DNA of 64,000 bases from Isochrysis galbana (taxonomy: Eukaryota > Haptophyta > Isochrysidales > Isochrysidaceae). The notes beneath the pieces were generated by a model, which worked only from the letters and a program-made list of their open reading frames with translations, was not told the DNA's origin and ran no database searches. Position 1 is the first letter of the stretch; each line of letters opens with the position of its first letter. The position numbers were made by a program, and so were the translations under genes. Shown in pieces: positions 20,931 to 30,822 of the stretch. Location: the NCBI GenBank assembly GCA_018136815.1, contig CM030933.1, positions 4,559,009 to 4,623,008 of the forward strand, in the 5' to 3' direction.

Positions 20931-21555
20931 GTGGGCGGTGCCGTCTGCGGCGTGGAAACTAGCTCCCAAGGCCAGCCACCAAGGAGCGCCAAATCTGCGA
21001 CTTATTGCCCGCATTACCAAGCCACCAAGGAACGTCAAATCTGCAACTAATTGCCCGCATTACCAAACGCTAGCGGGATCACTTGTCCATCCATTTGGCG
21101 TGCCCTGCGCGGACGGCGCTGGGACAAGGCGGGTTGTGCACGAGTGCCGCTCTCGCTCGTGGCGTCTCCTTTGCGTTGTCTTTTTCCTCCACGTCAACAA
21201 TGATCGAGCCCTGGTCATTACAGTTTTCTTCCTCATTGCCGAGGCATGTTCTATCTTGCTCGCCTGTACGTTGTGAATTTCGTCCTGTCTTTGCATGGAT
21301 GGGATGTGGCGCTCCTTCTTGCCCCTTTTTGTTCCTTATGGCGCCCACCCTCACAGCCCGCGCCTCCCCACGACGTGATCATCTACACCAAGTGTACAAA
21401 TGTGGCGCAGAGCACACTTGGTAGGCCACGACGTGATTGTGTGCCTTGTGATCAGCTATGCAGCTATGGACTTCAATAGTGGGGCGAGAGCCCGTGCTTG
21501 TGGGGATGTGTGCCTCTTATGTTGTCGATGTTCAAAATTGTTCACTAGCAGTAGT
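20931..21555. other. NOX-gene 3' flank with a 46-bp tandem duplication
   Basis: Immediately 3' of the stop, a 46-bp unit (20975-21020, GCCACCAAGGAGCGCCAAAT start) is repeated at 21021-21066 with four or so changes. The rest holds no accepted gene. Confidence 0.5.
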
Positions 21556-21604
21556 TAACCCCACGGCCACGCGCGAGGCGAGAATATTCAAAGGATTTTT
21601 TTTT
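21556..21604 (+). repeat. Retroelement 3'-end remnant, inverted to the neighbouring element tail
   Basis: CCACGGCCACGCGCGAGGCG then AGAATATTCAAAGGATTTTTTTT. It is the inverted match of 21918-21966, which is the 3' end of the element at 21920-23964. It looks like the tail of a second, 5'-truncated copy facing the first. The ~310 bp between them contain no recognised feature. Confidence 0.5.
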
Positions 21605-22255
21605 GAAAAATGGTTCACTAGTACTAGTATCTAGTAGCCGCGCAAGTGAGCGCAGCTGGCTCGCGCGGCGGCGGGGTTAAAGGCGGCCCATGACCAACGC
21701 ACGGCGCGCCGGCGCCGCTGAATGAGTAGGTGCCGCGCCTGCGCGGCCGTGGGCGCGTAGCTCGAGCGCGAGCACTACTCGGAATGGGAATGGCGACGAG
21801 TTGCGATACATCTTCCGCTACGCACTACTATTATAAGTAAGTAGGAGGCCAATGGGGGCCTCGCGCCCCCCTTTCTCCATCGCAGACACCCCCTGCGTAG
21901 GCCTGCATAACAATCCTTAAAAAAAAACCTTTTAATGTTCTCGCCTCGCGCGCGGCCACGGGTTTAACTACTGTAGCCACGCCCATTTCCCTTCCTCTCC
22001 CTCGCTTCCCGCCTTGCGGCAACTCCCCTCGTGCACTACTTGGGGCCCAGGTTGCGGGGGGGCTTAGGTTGGGCGGGGTGCACCGGCCCCTAGTGGAGGT
22101 TCCCCATCTTCCTCCTGTGCCTCTAGGTGGCCCGTTTCTCCTGTGTCGAGGCGTAGGCGTCATCTCATGGTACGCTGGTTGTCTCTTGTGTTGTTTTTGT
22201 TTTTTTCACGGTGTGGTTGTACGTCGTTCGGAGATGGGGCTTGTGCGCCTAGGGC

Positions 22256-22759
22256 TTAGTCGAGCCTCTCGGCAAGGCCGATTGCTTCCGCTACCAAGCC
22301 TAGACGAGCATTCATTCTTAATATTCCTTTGTCGTTTTCTGTAAAGATCGGAGCGCTGAGCTCTATCGGGCTCTTGAGTTTTGGCTTTCTTCCCTGGGCC
22401 GCCTTTCTTGTGCGTATCTGGCTGTGCGTGTTCGACGTCGCAAGTCCTCTTACGAGGGTAGTGAATCTCACTAGTGTGGATTCTAGAACGGGTATGTAGT
22501 GGTATTCGTATGACTCGAACTCTACTCGATAGAAGTCTCTTATTATGTATTTCCACGCAATGATGTATAGAGTTTTCAGCCTGTCGGGGGTGGTCGCGTC
22601 TGGATACGCGAATAGTCTGTCCTTCACCTTTTGCTTTCGGGCGTGAAGGGTAGACCTTGTGCGGTCTCGGGGCGCCAGCCTTTGCAGCCGCGAAGGCTGC
22701 CGTGTATCATTAGTTTGTGCGGAGATTGGATCGTCGCGGGCATGCTCAGCGTTTTGCAC
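22256..22759 (-). pseudogene. ORF2 C-terminal fragment of the retroelement
   Basis: The C-terminal half (KDRLFAYPDATT, LYIIAWKYIIRDFYRVEFE, LESTLVRFTTLVRG) aligns with the end of the 57909-59084 protein (QRLFCYQVDRP, LGILAWRYILTDFYNIQY, SILRAILARYHLLV). The stop is at 22256. The cysteine/histidine cluster that precedes this segment in the relative is not intact here. Confidence 0.5.
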
Positions 22760-22869
22760 GCCCTGACTCCGTAGTTGACCGGAATCGTAGTGTTACCGAC
22801 ATTGACGATGAGTTTCCGAGGGAAGCTACCGTCCAAAAACGATCCTTGTCCCGCCGAGACGTACAGGTG

Positions 22870-23433
22870 TCAGCGGGTTGTGTAGGCTGCTTTGGACACT
22901 AAAGTGCCTGCGCCTCCTTCGAGCTTCATTCGCTCTCGATTGCCCTTTAAGAAGGTTAGTCCTTCCTTTTCGACCGCCTTGATTAGAGCGCCCAGGTTGA
23001 GTTGTTTGGCTTGGGCGAGACCCTCTGCTTCGACAACCAGGTGTGCCGCCACATCCTGGAGGGCGTTGTACAGCGACTTTCGCGAGGTGGCGCCTCGCTT
23101 GTTGAGCTTTTCCTCGATGGATCCGATTTTGACTCGTACCTTGATGTCGGTCTGATTCACGCGAAGGGTGGTGAATTCGCCATACCTTTCTTGGAATTGT
23201 TGTGCGCAATCTTCATTGACGGCTATGTGCCAAGGGCCTGTGGTGGACCGTGCCCAGAAGTCTGGCTCTGGATCGACGCCCTCTAGCTCGAGGAGCAGTT
23301 CTACAATCGCGGCGTAAACGGTCGTGTCCTGGAAGGTGTAGTCCCCCTCTTGGTGGAAGGAGAGGTCAAAGTTTGCGTCTGTGTCTACATCTTCTTGTTC
23401 GTCATCTGACGCTGGCTCCTGCGTCAGGGGCAC
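22870..23433 (-). pseudogene. ORF1-like frame of the retroelement, 187 aa
   Basis: Carries the same module as the 3418-4485 ORF1: LELEGVDPEPDF, STTGPWHIAVNEDCAQQF, QERYGEF, followed by a longer Lys/Glu/Ala-rich helical tail (VEAEGLAQAKQLNLGALIKA). The MERA start at 23939 lies in a different frame and is separated from this ORF by frame breaks near 23434-23714, so the copy is damaged. Confidence 0.5.
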
Positions 23434-23980
23434 GCGAGTCGGTCGTGAGTAAGGGTCTGGCTCTTGGTGGCGGGCTGGTTGCTGATGGTCGGTCCCCAGA
23501 CTCTCTCTCAGAGGGTTCTTGGTCGTGTTGAGTTGGGGCTTGCTTCCGTAGTGACACTGCTCTGTACGTATTCATGGTGGGATGTTGTTTGTGCCCATAA
23601 GGGCCACCCGGTCTCCGGCCGCGCCGCCGGGGCGGCGCGACCGTCACCAGGGTGGGAGGAGCCTCTGCCATGAGGCATGCCCATTGGTTTCTTTGTGCGT
23701 CATGTCTGCTGTGCTAGTCTTGCTGTCTGCAGTCTGCTGACCCCCATGGGGGGGACCAGCATGGCTGCTGAGGATGGTGTGGCCGGGGCCACGGGCCGTG
23801 TGGCGCGACGCGAGTCGCACGCACCTGCTCGGCCTCCGCGGGTGGACGCGGTCGCTTCGCCTGCGACTGCTCCATGGGTACTGGGGGGGCGCCCTCGGCG
23901 GGGGGCCCGAAGGAGAGGGGAGCCGCGCCGGCGCGCTCCATGGCGACCAAGTATAAACTTAGTTGTGCATAACAATCCTT

Positions 23981-24410
23981 AGCCCCTGCCCTTTTGCCTT
24001 CCGCAGGGGCTAAGCATTCAACAAACCTGTCCGGGGCAAGGGCTGAGCAATCAACAAACTTGTCCAGACGTCTCGCTGGGCGCGCGCCGCATGCATTCGT
24101 CTGCACTGACCCTCGCTCGTACTGACCCCCCCTCAACCACTGAGCCATAGACTACCAGAGCCGCCAGGAAGGCACCCAGGCCCAGCGAGGCGAGCGAGGG
24201 AGAGGCAAGAGAGGAAAAGAGGCCAGGGGCACTGCCCCAGCCTCCGCACTCCGCACTGCCCTCTGAGCTGCCCCAGCTGATCCTCTGGGGGGCCCGAGGG
24301 GCCCCAAGAGGGCGGCCATGGCGCGCGCAGGCATCACACGCCCGCAGGAGAACGAAGAGAATGACGAGAAATGAACGACAAAAAACGATACGATCTGGCC
24401 CGCATAAAGG
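23981..24410. repeat. GC-rich repeat debris
   Basis: The part at 24150-24340 resembles the GC-rich body of the elements at 13990-14200 and 33640-33800. At 23980-24060 a short segment (GGGGCTAAGCATTCAACAAAC then GGGCTGAGCAATCAACAAAC) is tandemly duplicated. No gene is accepted. Confidence 0.45.
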
Positions 24411-24755
24411 TCATTCGACCGACCGTTTGCGATATATGTATGTGCAAGATGACACCTCGCTCAAGGAGCCCGATGGAGGAGTCGAGGAGGAGACGCTGAG
24501 CGCTGCTGTTGCCGCCTCCTCATCGAGTTCACCTGTGAGGTCGAGCGGTGTGGCGCGGCGGCCCGCGCGCACGCGCTTCCGGAGAGCGATCACCCGCCGA
24601 GGGGCTTGCCTCCCCTGAGGTCGACGGCGGCCTCCTGAGGGCCGATAGGGGCTGTCCGGTTCGGCGCGCTCGACGCCCGAGTCGTCCGACAGGATGTCCT
24701 GCAGGGTCATCGTCTGGTGCGCGGGCGTCCCCGTGCGTGTCGCCGTGTCGGTCAT
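24411..24755 (-). CDS. Hypothetical protein, 114 aa, Arg/Pro-rich
   Basis: Opens MTDTATRTGTPAHQTMTLQD just downstream of a long CT-only leader (24780-24940 on the minus strand), the promoter-like setting seen at other genes. Codons of the first two thirds mostly end in G or C. The chain is acidic early, then Arg-rich (RRVIALRKRVRAGRR), then Ser-rich, and looks disordered. The codon bias weakens near the stop at 24411. This may therefore be a 5' exon whose gene was interrupted by the repeats at 23981-24410. No family recognised. Confidence 0.4.
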   Translation of the reverse strand: MTDTATRTGTPAHQTMTLQDILSDDSGVERAEPDSPYRPSGGRRRPQGRQAPRRVIALRKRVRAGRRATPLDLTGELDEEAATAALSVSSSTPPSGSLSEVSSCTYIYRKRSVE

Positions 24756-24969
24756 GTGGAGGTCTGCTCGTGGGCCACGCCGCGCGAGGGCGAATGGGGG
24801 CGGCTGCGAGGGTGAGAAGGGTGGGTGAGGGGAGAGGAGAGGGGGAGAGAGGGCCGCTGGCGAAGGGAGAGGGGGGGGGGGGGGACGAGAGAGAGAGGAG
24901 AGAGAGAGGGGGGGGGTCGGGGGTGGTGAGTCGGGGATTAGGCGTAATACTTTGCCCCCTTTTCATGTA

Positions 24970-25215
24970 TGTCCCCTGGTGTGCCCGACCCAGGGGGAGG
25001 AGGGGCTGGTCAGAGGGATAGGCAGGCCACGACGGGTCAGGGCGGGCGAGTCAGGCGGGCCTGTGGGGAGAGGAATGGGTCAGCAGGGCTGTGTGCTCCT
25101 GGCAAGCCATTAGGCGTGCCAGGAGAGTGGGTGGTTCCTCCCCCATGGCAGGGGAGGAGTGTAGAGAGAGGGGGGCTCGTGCCCCCCCATGGGCGAACTA
25201 AGTATAAACTTAGTT
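24970..25215 (-). repeat. Hairpin-ended element copy (MGGHEPP type)
   Basis: In sense it starts with a perfect 8-bp hairpin with a 4-nt loop (25196-25215, AACTAAGT/ACTTAGTT). A frame starting Met-Gly-Gly-His-Glu-Pro-Pro follows, then the CCATGGGGGAGGAACC and CTGGCACGCCTAATGGCTTG blocks shared with copies at 1475, 33381 and 34784. No TSD or 3' end was found, so this is probably a truncated or rearranged copy. Confidence 0.55.
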
Positions 25216-26042
25216 GGCGTGGAGTCTTGAGAGAGCGGGGGAAAGGGCGCGCTACATCGCGACGAGGAGAGACGAGACAAGACCCCCACATCACTCACTC
25301 ACCAACAAGAAAACACCGAAAACTAACGCAACATCGCACAAACAAATCAATGAAACAAATAAGGACGAGCCAAACAAACTCGGCATGCAATGCGGCGAAG
25401 CTTCCGGACAACTCATTGGCGAAAACAAAACTCACTCAATTTTTCTCTCACACTACACATTGATAGAAGCACCGCATCCGCCTAGAGTATATAAAATACT
25501 CTGGATGCGACAGTAGTGCACGGGTGGAGCCGCCTCATGGCGGAGGGGGAAGGGCCGGGGGAGTGGGGTGCTGAAAGTATGCTACATGTAGGTAGTGGTA
25601 GTGGATCCATGCGCCGCGAGTGCGGTAAAAATATTATGAAGTTTTTTCATAATCATAATCAAGGCGGCCGGGGGGGCAGCTGCCTCCTCGCCGGTGGGGA
25701 GGGGGAAACGCTACGTCTGCCGCCCTTGCCTTGCGCGCAGAGGGAAAGAGAAAAGACTTGCCCACCCCACCCGCGGGGAGAGATGGATAAGTCAAATCCG
25801 GAGGCCGCCTTAGTAAGTGGTCGGCGGTACTACGTACTACTTTCAGAGACTTTAGGGAGGGGGGGGGGGGTGCAGCTGCAGCCTCGCCAGTGGGGGAGGG
25901 GATGCCAAGGAAACACTAGAGGAGGCAAACATTAGGAGTTGCTTGTGGTGTGTGATGACGATGGAAATAATAACCATCGAATGGCCAGCCTGCAGAAACA
26001 CAAATCACACGGCCATCGGCCAGCGGGAACCCAGGAGACACA
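25216..26042. other. Intergenic, nothing recognised
   Basis: Mixed sequence with two related GC-rich blocks (25676-25700 and 25870-25900, both with CTCGCC(G/A)GTGGGGGAGGG). There is no supported gene. Confidence 0.4.
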
Positions 26043-27253
26043 TTACGCCGCACGCCCACTTCCTTCCAGTCTCCTCACCTCATCTCGCAGGTTCCTCCGG
26101 GCCTTCTCCTCCATCCCGGCCACACGCGCATGTCTAGTAAAGTATAATTGCGGGGATCGTTCGAAGCCACGTAGAATGTTGGCTCGTGCTTGTAGATAGA
26201 CCGGGTGAGGCACATGGCTATACTCCAACCGCACCTGAATCGTGTCAACGCGGATGGAGCATGTGCGGCAAATCAAGTCTGAACATTTATGGGGAGGTTG
26301 CAGCAGAACTAGCAAGGAAGTACAGGGCAAGGCACGTGGCGCAGGCCCAGAGACGACCAATGCGAGAGGATGATGGCACGTCGCTCGCGCTCTTTGTGTT
26401 GTGAGAGTGTTATCCGCCATCACGCACGGACCCAATGACGGGCGCCAATTGAGTACCTGTTGCGCATACGCCGAGTACTTTGCTTGAGATCGAGAGAGCA
26501 CCTCCAAGTCGGCATCCAAAAACATCGCTAGATCGCCATCAGCTTCTCCTACGAGGTGTTTTGCCGTGCGCTCGATGTAGGCGGCCACGCGATCAACGCG
26601 ACCTGCAATCAAGCAGGGCAAGTTGCGCCGAACGGATGGGCCGGCTCGCCCATCCCGCACGAGCATGTGAAGAGGGCTAGCTTCGAGCGATGAAGGGCTT
26701 GTTCAATCGAGTAAAGGGCCATTACACCTTCCATCGTAGGGGCTGACGCGTTCGTTCCATGCCATGTGCTGTCACGGCCCTCGCCAGCTGTGAGGCATTC
26801 GGAGGCAAATTGGCGCCAGAGAGCAGCGGAGTCTCGCTCATTTGCGCCGGGCTGTTGAGCGTTGGCCTCATAAACGGCGTCATGAAAGAAGACCGAAAAC
26901 GAAATCTGAGTAGAAGGTAGCCAAGAATGAGCAAGCAGGTGCAGTGGTGGTGCCCGTGAACCAATGGCACGACCGCGGCCAGCTGAGAACACGTATTCGG
27001 ATGCTGGGGGAGGGAGGCGCACATCAACCCAAGAATTGACGTTGGCGCGTAGTGGTCGAAGCCATTTGAACATCGCATGGAGATGTTCGAGGGTGTGATA
27101 ATACCTAGTTGGCGAACTGTACGCCTTGCGTAGGCGCCGCCACCAGCTTGCTTGTGCGGGGGGTGGCACACCCGCCTCATGGCAAACTTGCCTCCACTCA
27201 TAGAGGAGGGAATCTGGTGGTGCACACGCGAGAGGGGCTGATGCCACACGCTC
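26043..27253 (-). CDS. HD-superfamily metal-dependent phosphohydrolase (COG4339-like)
   Basis: Minus-strand exons 27253(or higher)-26728, 26602-26457 and 26234-26043 join in phase. The order of motifs matches the predicted metal-dependent HD phosphohydrolases: WWRRLRKAYSSPTR-YYHTLEHLHAMF (first His), SFSVFFHDAVY (His-Asp pair), NERDSAALW, IERTAKHL, AMFLDADLEVL (last Asp), VRLEYSHVPHPVY and a C-terminal ANILRGF...LYFT. The metal ligands are therefore present. The substrate of this family is not established. The 5' end is unresolved: the frame stays open to 27520, and an acceptor at 27254 would let it splice from the gene upstream. The two could be one fused protein. Confidence 0.72.
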
Positions 27254-27344
27254 CTGAGGTGGACAGGCAGAAGGGCCGTCGGCACTCCCGGCGCGGGGAG
27301 CATAGCTACCCTTGACTACGAAACCAATAATCCTCGGTTTCGAC

Positions 27345-28275
27345 TCAGTTCTTGCGCAGCGAGCCTGCACGTCCACTTGCCTGCAATAATGGCCACGCAC
27401 TGTCAACCTGCCTCTGCAAGTCATCTGATTCCCACTCCAGGGAGAAGAAGACATCGACATCCTCCTCCAAGGCATCAAAATCGAGATAGCCGGGGGAGTG
27501 CTTGGCGTGTGGAGCATCAACTCCTTGTGGCGATGCCTCTGTCTGCCGTGGATCAGGCTCGTCTACGTACCAAACCTCGTCTATGAGTGGTAACAGCATG
27601 CCGCCGCTCTCCGTTGGGGCCATGGAGGCTCCCAGCGTTTCTCTGGATCCGACTCGAGATGCTGGCAAGGATTGTGCTTCCATCGTCTGGCCCGCCTCCG
27701 CATCCTCATCCACATACACAAAAACGAGCGGGATGGCCCGCACGTGCTCTCCCACCTCCGGAACGCTGGCAGCCGTCAACGAGCTCAACGACATTCCTGA
27801 CTCAAGAGCCTGTGAGATCTGCCTCTCCATCTCAGCTGGCCTCAGAGTTGACGTTGCTGAAATTGGACAACGTACGACTACACCTGCAGTATGGCGCTGG
27901 ATTGCCAGTATGAGCCGCTTTACTGCATTGGCGCCCTGGGATAAAATTTGCTGACTCGCATCTGCTTGAGACGATTGCGACCGACTATTCGCTTCTCGCT
28001 CACGTGAAACTGCCTTGTTTAATCGTGCGGCAACGATGGCAACGACGTACGCCTTGAGGGCACCCATGGAGGGACTCGCTGACATCCCCGCCACATATGG
28101 TTCGAGCTGCGAGTCGAGGCAAGGTCGCGGTATGGCACCTTGAGCCCAGTGGGCCCGACGGCCACACCATTCGTATGCTCCATCGATAAGAAGCCCGTAT
28201 AGCAGGCGCCGCGCGGTGGTTGAGCTGACCTATCCACGTGGGGTGAGAACGAGCATTCAATAGCGAGGGTGAGGT
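27345..28275 (-). CDS. Unrecognised protein, two exons
   Basis: The main exon runs from about 28110 to 27345. It begins LEPYVAGMSASPSMG and contains AVKRLILAIQRHTAGVVVRC, RAIPLVFVYVDED and DFDALEEDVDVFFSLEWESD. An upstream segment in phase (LTLAIECSFSPH, 28274-28239) can be joined with a GTGGAT donor. The protein looks globular at first, then acidic. It lies between PPAT and the HD hydrolase on the same strand with spacers under 100 bp. I cannot assign a family. Confidence 0.5.
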
Positions 28276-28309
28276 CTACGGATAGTGACAGTAGGCCCGA
28301 CTATTGACT

Positions 28310-29633
28310 TCACGAGAAAGACGCATTCCAGACTTGTAGCAGCTCCTGGCCATTACTGCGTACCTTCGCCGCGGTGATTTCATCCCGCGACAAGGTCCCC
28401 AACACCGCATCAAGATTGCTAGCCAAACTTGTTGCCGGTGACTTCCCCTCCTTGATGAGCCCAACTACCACGGCTTCTAGAGGGGGGAGATCCACCTTTG
28501 CACGGGCGGCATTGGCAAGGGCCACGCCGCCCACCGTCTCGGCACTCACAACCATGGCCTGCATGACGAGCAAGGAGGAATTAAGGGGGCTGCTTTCATC
28601 TGACTATTAGGTCTGGACAGCATTTGGGAGGACGCGCGTGGTACAAGCGCGCCGAGGCTCCAGCCAATCGTATACACGCTTTTGATTCAGATGGAATGTG
28701 TGCAAACACACGTTCGATCTTCCGCACCTGCAGCTTTGGGTCGAAGGCAGAGGGCCCCAGCTCATCACTGAGTGTGAATAACTCTAATTTAATTCCCGGG
28801 CGGACGGATTGCAGAAAATCGAAAACCTTCGCGGCGCGGAGCGCAACGGGCTGCACCATTCTCCGACCGCGCTTGCGGCTGAGGAGCGAGGCATCGCTTA
28901 CACCTATTGTAAGGCTAACAGCCCGGCAAGAGGGAGAAGTATCACAGATAGTGGGAAATCATCGAGACACTGATGCAACGTAAGAGGCATAGGGCGCAAG
29001 ACATTTTCGTCACCTTTGACTGCAGACGAGAGCGGCCATCGACAGTAGGAACTTATGCCCCGCGTGTAGCCTGTCAAAGGTGCCGCCGACGCACACATTG
29101 TCCCATTCGGCCTCAGGAGCCTGCACTGGCTTGCCTGTATCCGAATCCAAACGTTGTCGCTTCGTCTCACCAGCAGCGAGCATACCTTCACATTCGATAA
29201 ACGAGGATGTCGGCTCGGCGGCCAACCTGGCATCGTGGGCGGGCTCTTCGAGTGTCTCTGTGGATAAGACTCGGAAGTGGAGCACACCAAGCCCAGCGGA
29301 TGAACGCTGCGCATTCAGAGCGCCCAGGTCGTCGCCGTCCTCCGGGCAGAAGCCGAGGAGCGTATCGAGCTCCGGAGGATGGACAAGCCCCAACTGTGTG
29401 CCCTCCGCGCCCGCGATCGGAGCAGGCGGCAGTAGCACCCGCAGGTCGAGATGCGGGTGTGAGGATGAGAGCGAGAAATAGAGAGAGCTCAGCCTGCTCT
29501 GCGCGTGCTCGCGCTGCCAATCACCGCGCAGCAGCACATAGAGACGGTCCGTCCCGCTCGCCGCTGCCCGGCGAACTGCCGCCGCCAGTTCGAGCGGCTC
29601 GGAGCGCAGAGAGAGGCGGAGAAGCGAGGCCAT
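28310..29633 (-). CDS. Phosphopantetheine adenylyltransferase (CoA synthesis)
   Basis: Exons 29633-29014, 28914-28728 and 28558-28310 join in phase to about 351 aa. The enzyme adenylates 4'-phosphopantetheine to dephospho-CoA. The nucleotidyltransferase core starts at ~190: VCVGGTFDRLHAGHKFLL (the T/HxGH-type ATP motif), GVSDASLLSRKRGRRMVQP, a degenerate DELGPSAFDP, and VVSAETVGGVALANAARAK. This is the eukaryotic PPAT form seen in CoA synthase. The ~190-residue N-terminal part (MASLLRLSLRSEPLELA) resembles the extra N-terminal region of such proteins only loosely. No dephospho-CoA kinase P-loop follows, so it seems monofunctional. The last few residues depend on whether a GTACGC donor at 28363 is used. 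Confidence 0.8.
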
Positions 29634-30822
29634 CGACACTCGGCCCCCCTCTCTCCTCTCTCCCCTTCCCGTCTCCCGTCCTTGGACGCTTGGTCTGGTC
29701 CGCTATCTCTCTGTTAGAGTTTTCTTGTCAGTGTTGGTTTAATCCTAGTGCTGCGGGTGAAGGGCTTGCATCGGCGTCGACGGCGGGGACGACGGCGGTG
29801 TTGCGCGCAGCGAGCGCGGAGCGAGAGGCGCGGTCGGGGTTGGGATTGGGGTGCAAGGACATGGAGGTAGTGAGAGAGGGCAGAGCTCGGGGGGGGGGGT
29901 GGGGGGGCAGACAAAGGGGCCCTGGCGGCTGGCGGAAGGACGACAGACGACAGATGACGGGGCGATAGCGATAGCCGAAGGACCCCTTTTATTTTTGATT
30001 TTTGGTGTCCCCCCGGTACCCGGTACTGTTTTTCGGACTGTTTTTCACTGTTCTTGTGCAAAGGCCAAAAACAGACTGTTTTTACTGTCTTTGGAGCCCC
30101 CTCCACTGTTTTTCCCATCTCCATCTAGGGCTGGGATTGATTGTGATTGTACGTTGTACGGGCCCACCCCGGGGGGTATCCGCGATGAAGTGAGGGGGGC
30201 GCGAGGCGCAAGGCCCCCATTGACCCCCACTTATAAAAGTAGGTTGTGGCACGCATCGTCGAGGAACCAAAAGCAAAAGCAACGCACACCGTGTGCACAC
30301 CTGAGACTGAGACGCGGTCTCAGCCTCAGCCTCAGCGGATGACTGACACCCAAACACCAAACACAACACGATACACGATAGATAGCAGAACCCGCCCATC
30401 ACACATGAGAAGAAGCAAGCCCACGCACACTCCGGCAAACGCACACTCTAGACACTCAAAAGGCCTGCCCAGAACCCACATTCTGAAGACCAGGGCGTTG
30501 GCTCCTGGGGGGTACTCCTCACATAGAAAGTAAAGGACCGACGGGCTGCCATCGTTGTTTTTTTCTGCTCCCCTGCCCCCCCCCGCCCCGCCCCGCCCCC
30601 TCCCCCTCCTCTCCCTCCCTTTCCTCTCTTTCTTTCCTCTCTCTCCCTTGTTCACGGGTGCCCTCACAGCTAGCGGGTCTTCTCCCTACCCCCTCCCCTT
30701 CCTCTCACGCCACCCCGCCTTCCCCCTGCCCTCCCCGCTCCCCGCCTGGCCCTCGCCCCCCCTACCACCCCCTCGCCCCCCTTCTCCCCCCTTCCCCCTC
30801 CTCCCCACCCGCGCCTCACCCA
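29634..30822. promoter_or_regulatory. Divergent intergenic region between PPAT and the zinc-finger gene
   Basis: Both flanking genes point away, so both promoters should lie here. The PPAT side has a short pyrimidine tract (29645-29690) and the zinc-finger side a long C/T-only tract (30555-30820). At 30185-30245 a block (TTATAAGTGGGGGTCAATGG in minus sense) recurs at 21832-21880. At 30020-30120 the motif ACTGTTTTT is repeated about five times. No gene is accepted. Confidence 0.4.

Larger units (their letters stand above)
21920..23964 (-). mobile_element. Hairpin-ended non-LTR-like element with 16-bp TSD, RT deleted
   Basis: The direct repeat TGCATAACAATCCTTA lies at 21904-21919 and 23965-23980. 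In sense (minus) the insert starts with the hairpin block ACTAAGTTTATACTTGG (23945-23964) and a frame opening MERAGAAPLSFGPP (23939 down). An ORF1-type frame follows (23433-22870), then an ORF2 C-terminal frame (22759-22256), and it ends GAGAACATTAAAAGGTTTTTTTT at 21920. At 2,045 bp it has no RT or endonuclease between ORF1 and the ORF2 tail. It is therefore a deletion derivative that needs enzymes from elsewhere. Confidence 0.75.

Noticed and set aside
20975..21066. CRISPR-like direct repeat
   Set aside because: Only two units of 46 bp with no spacers; a simple tandem duplication in a eukaryotic 3' flank.
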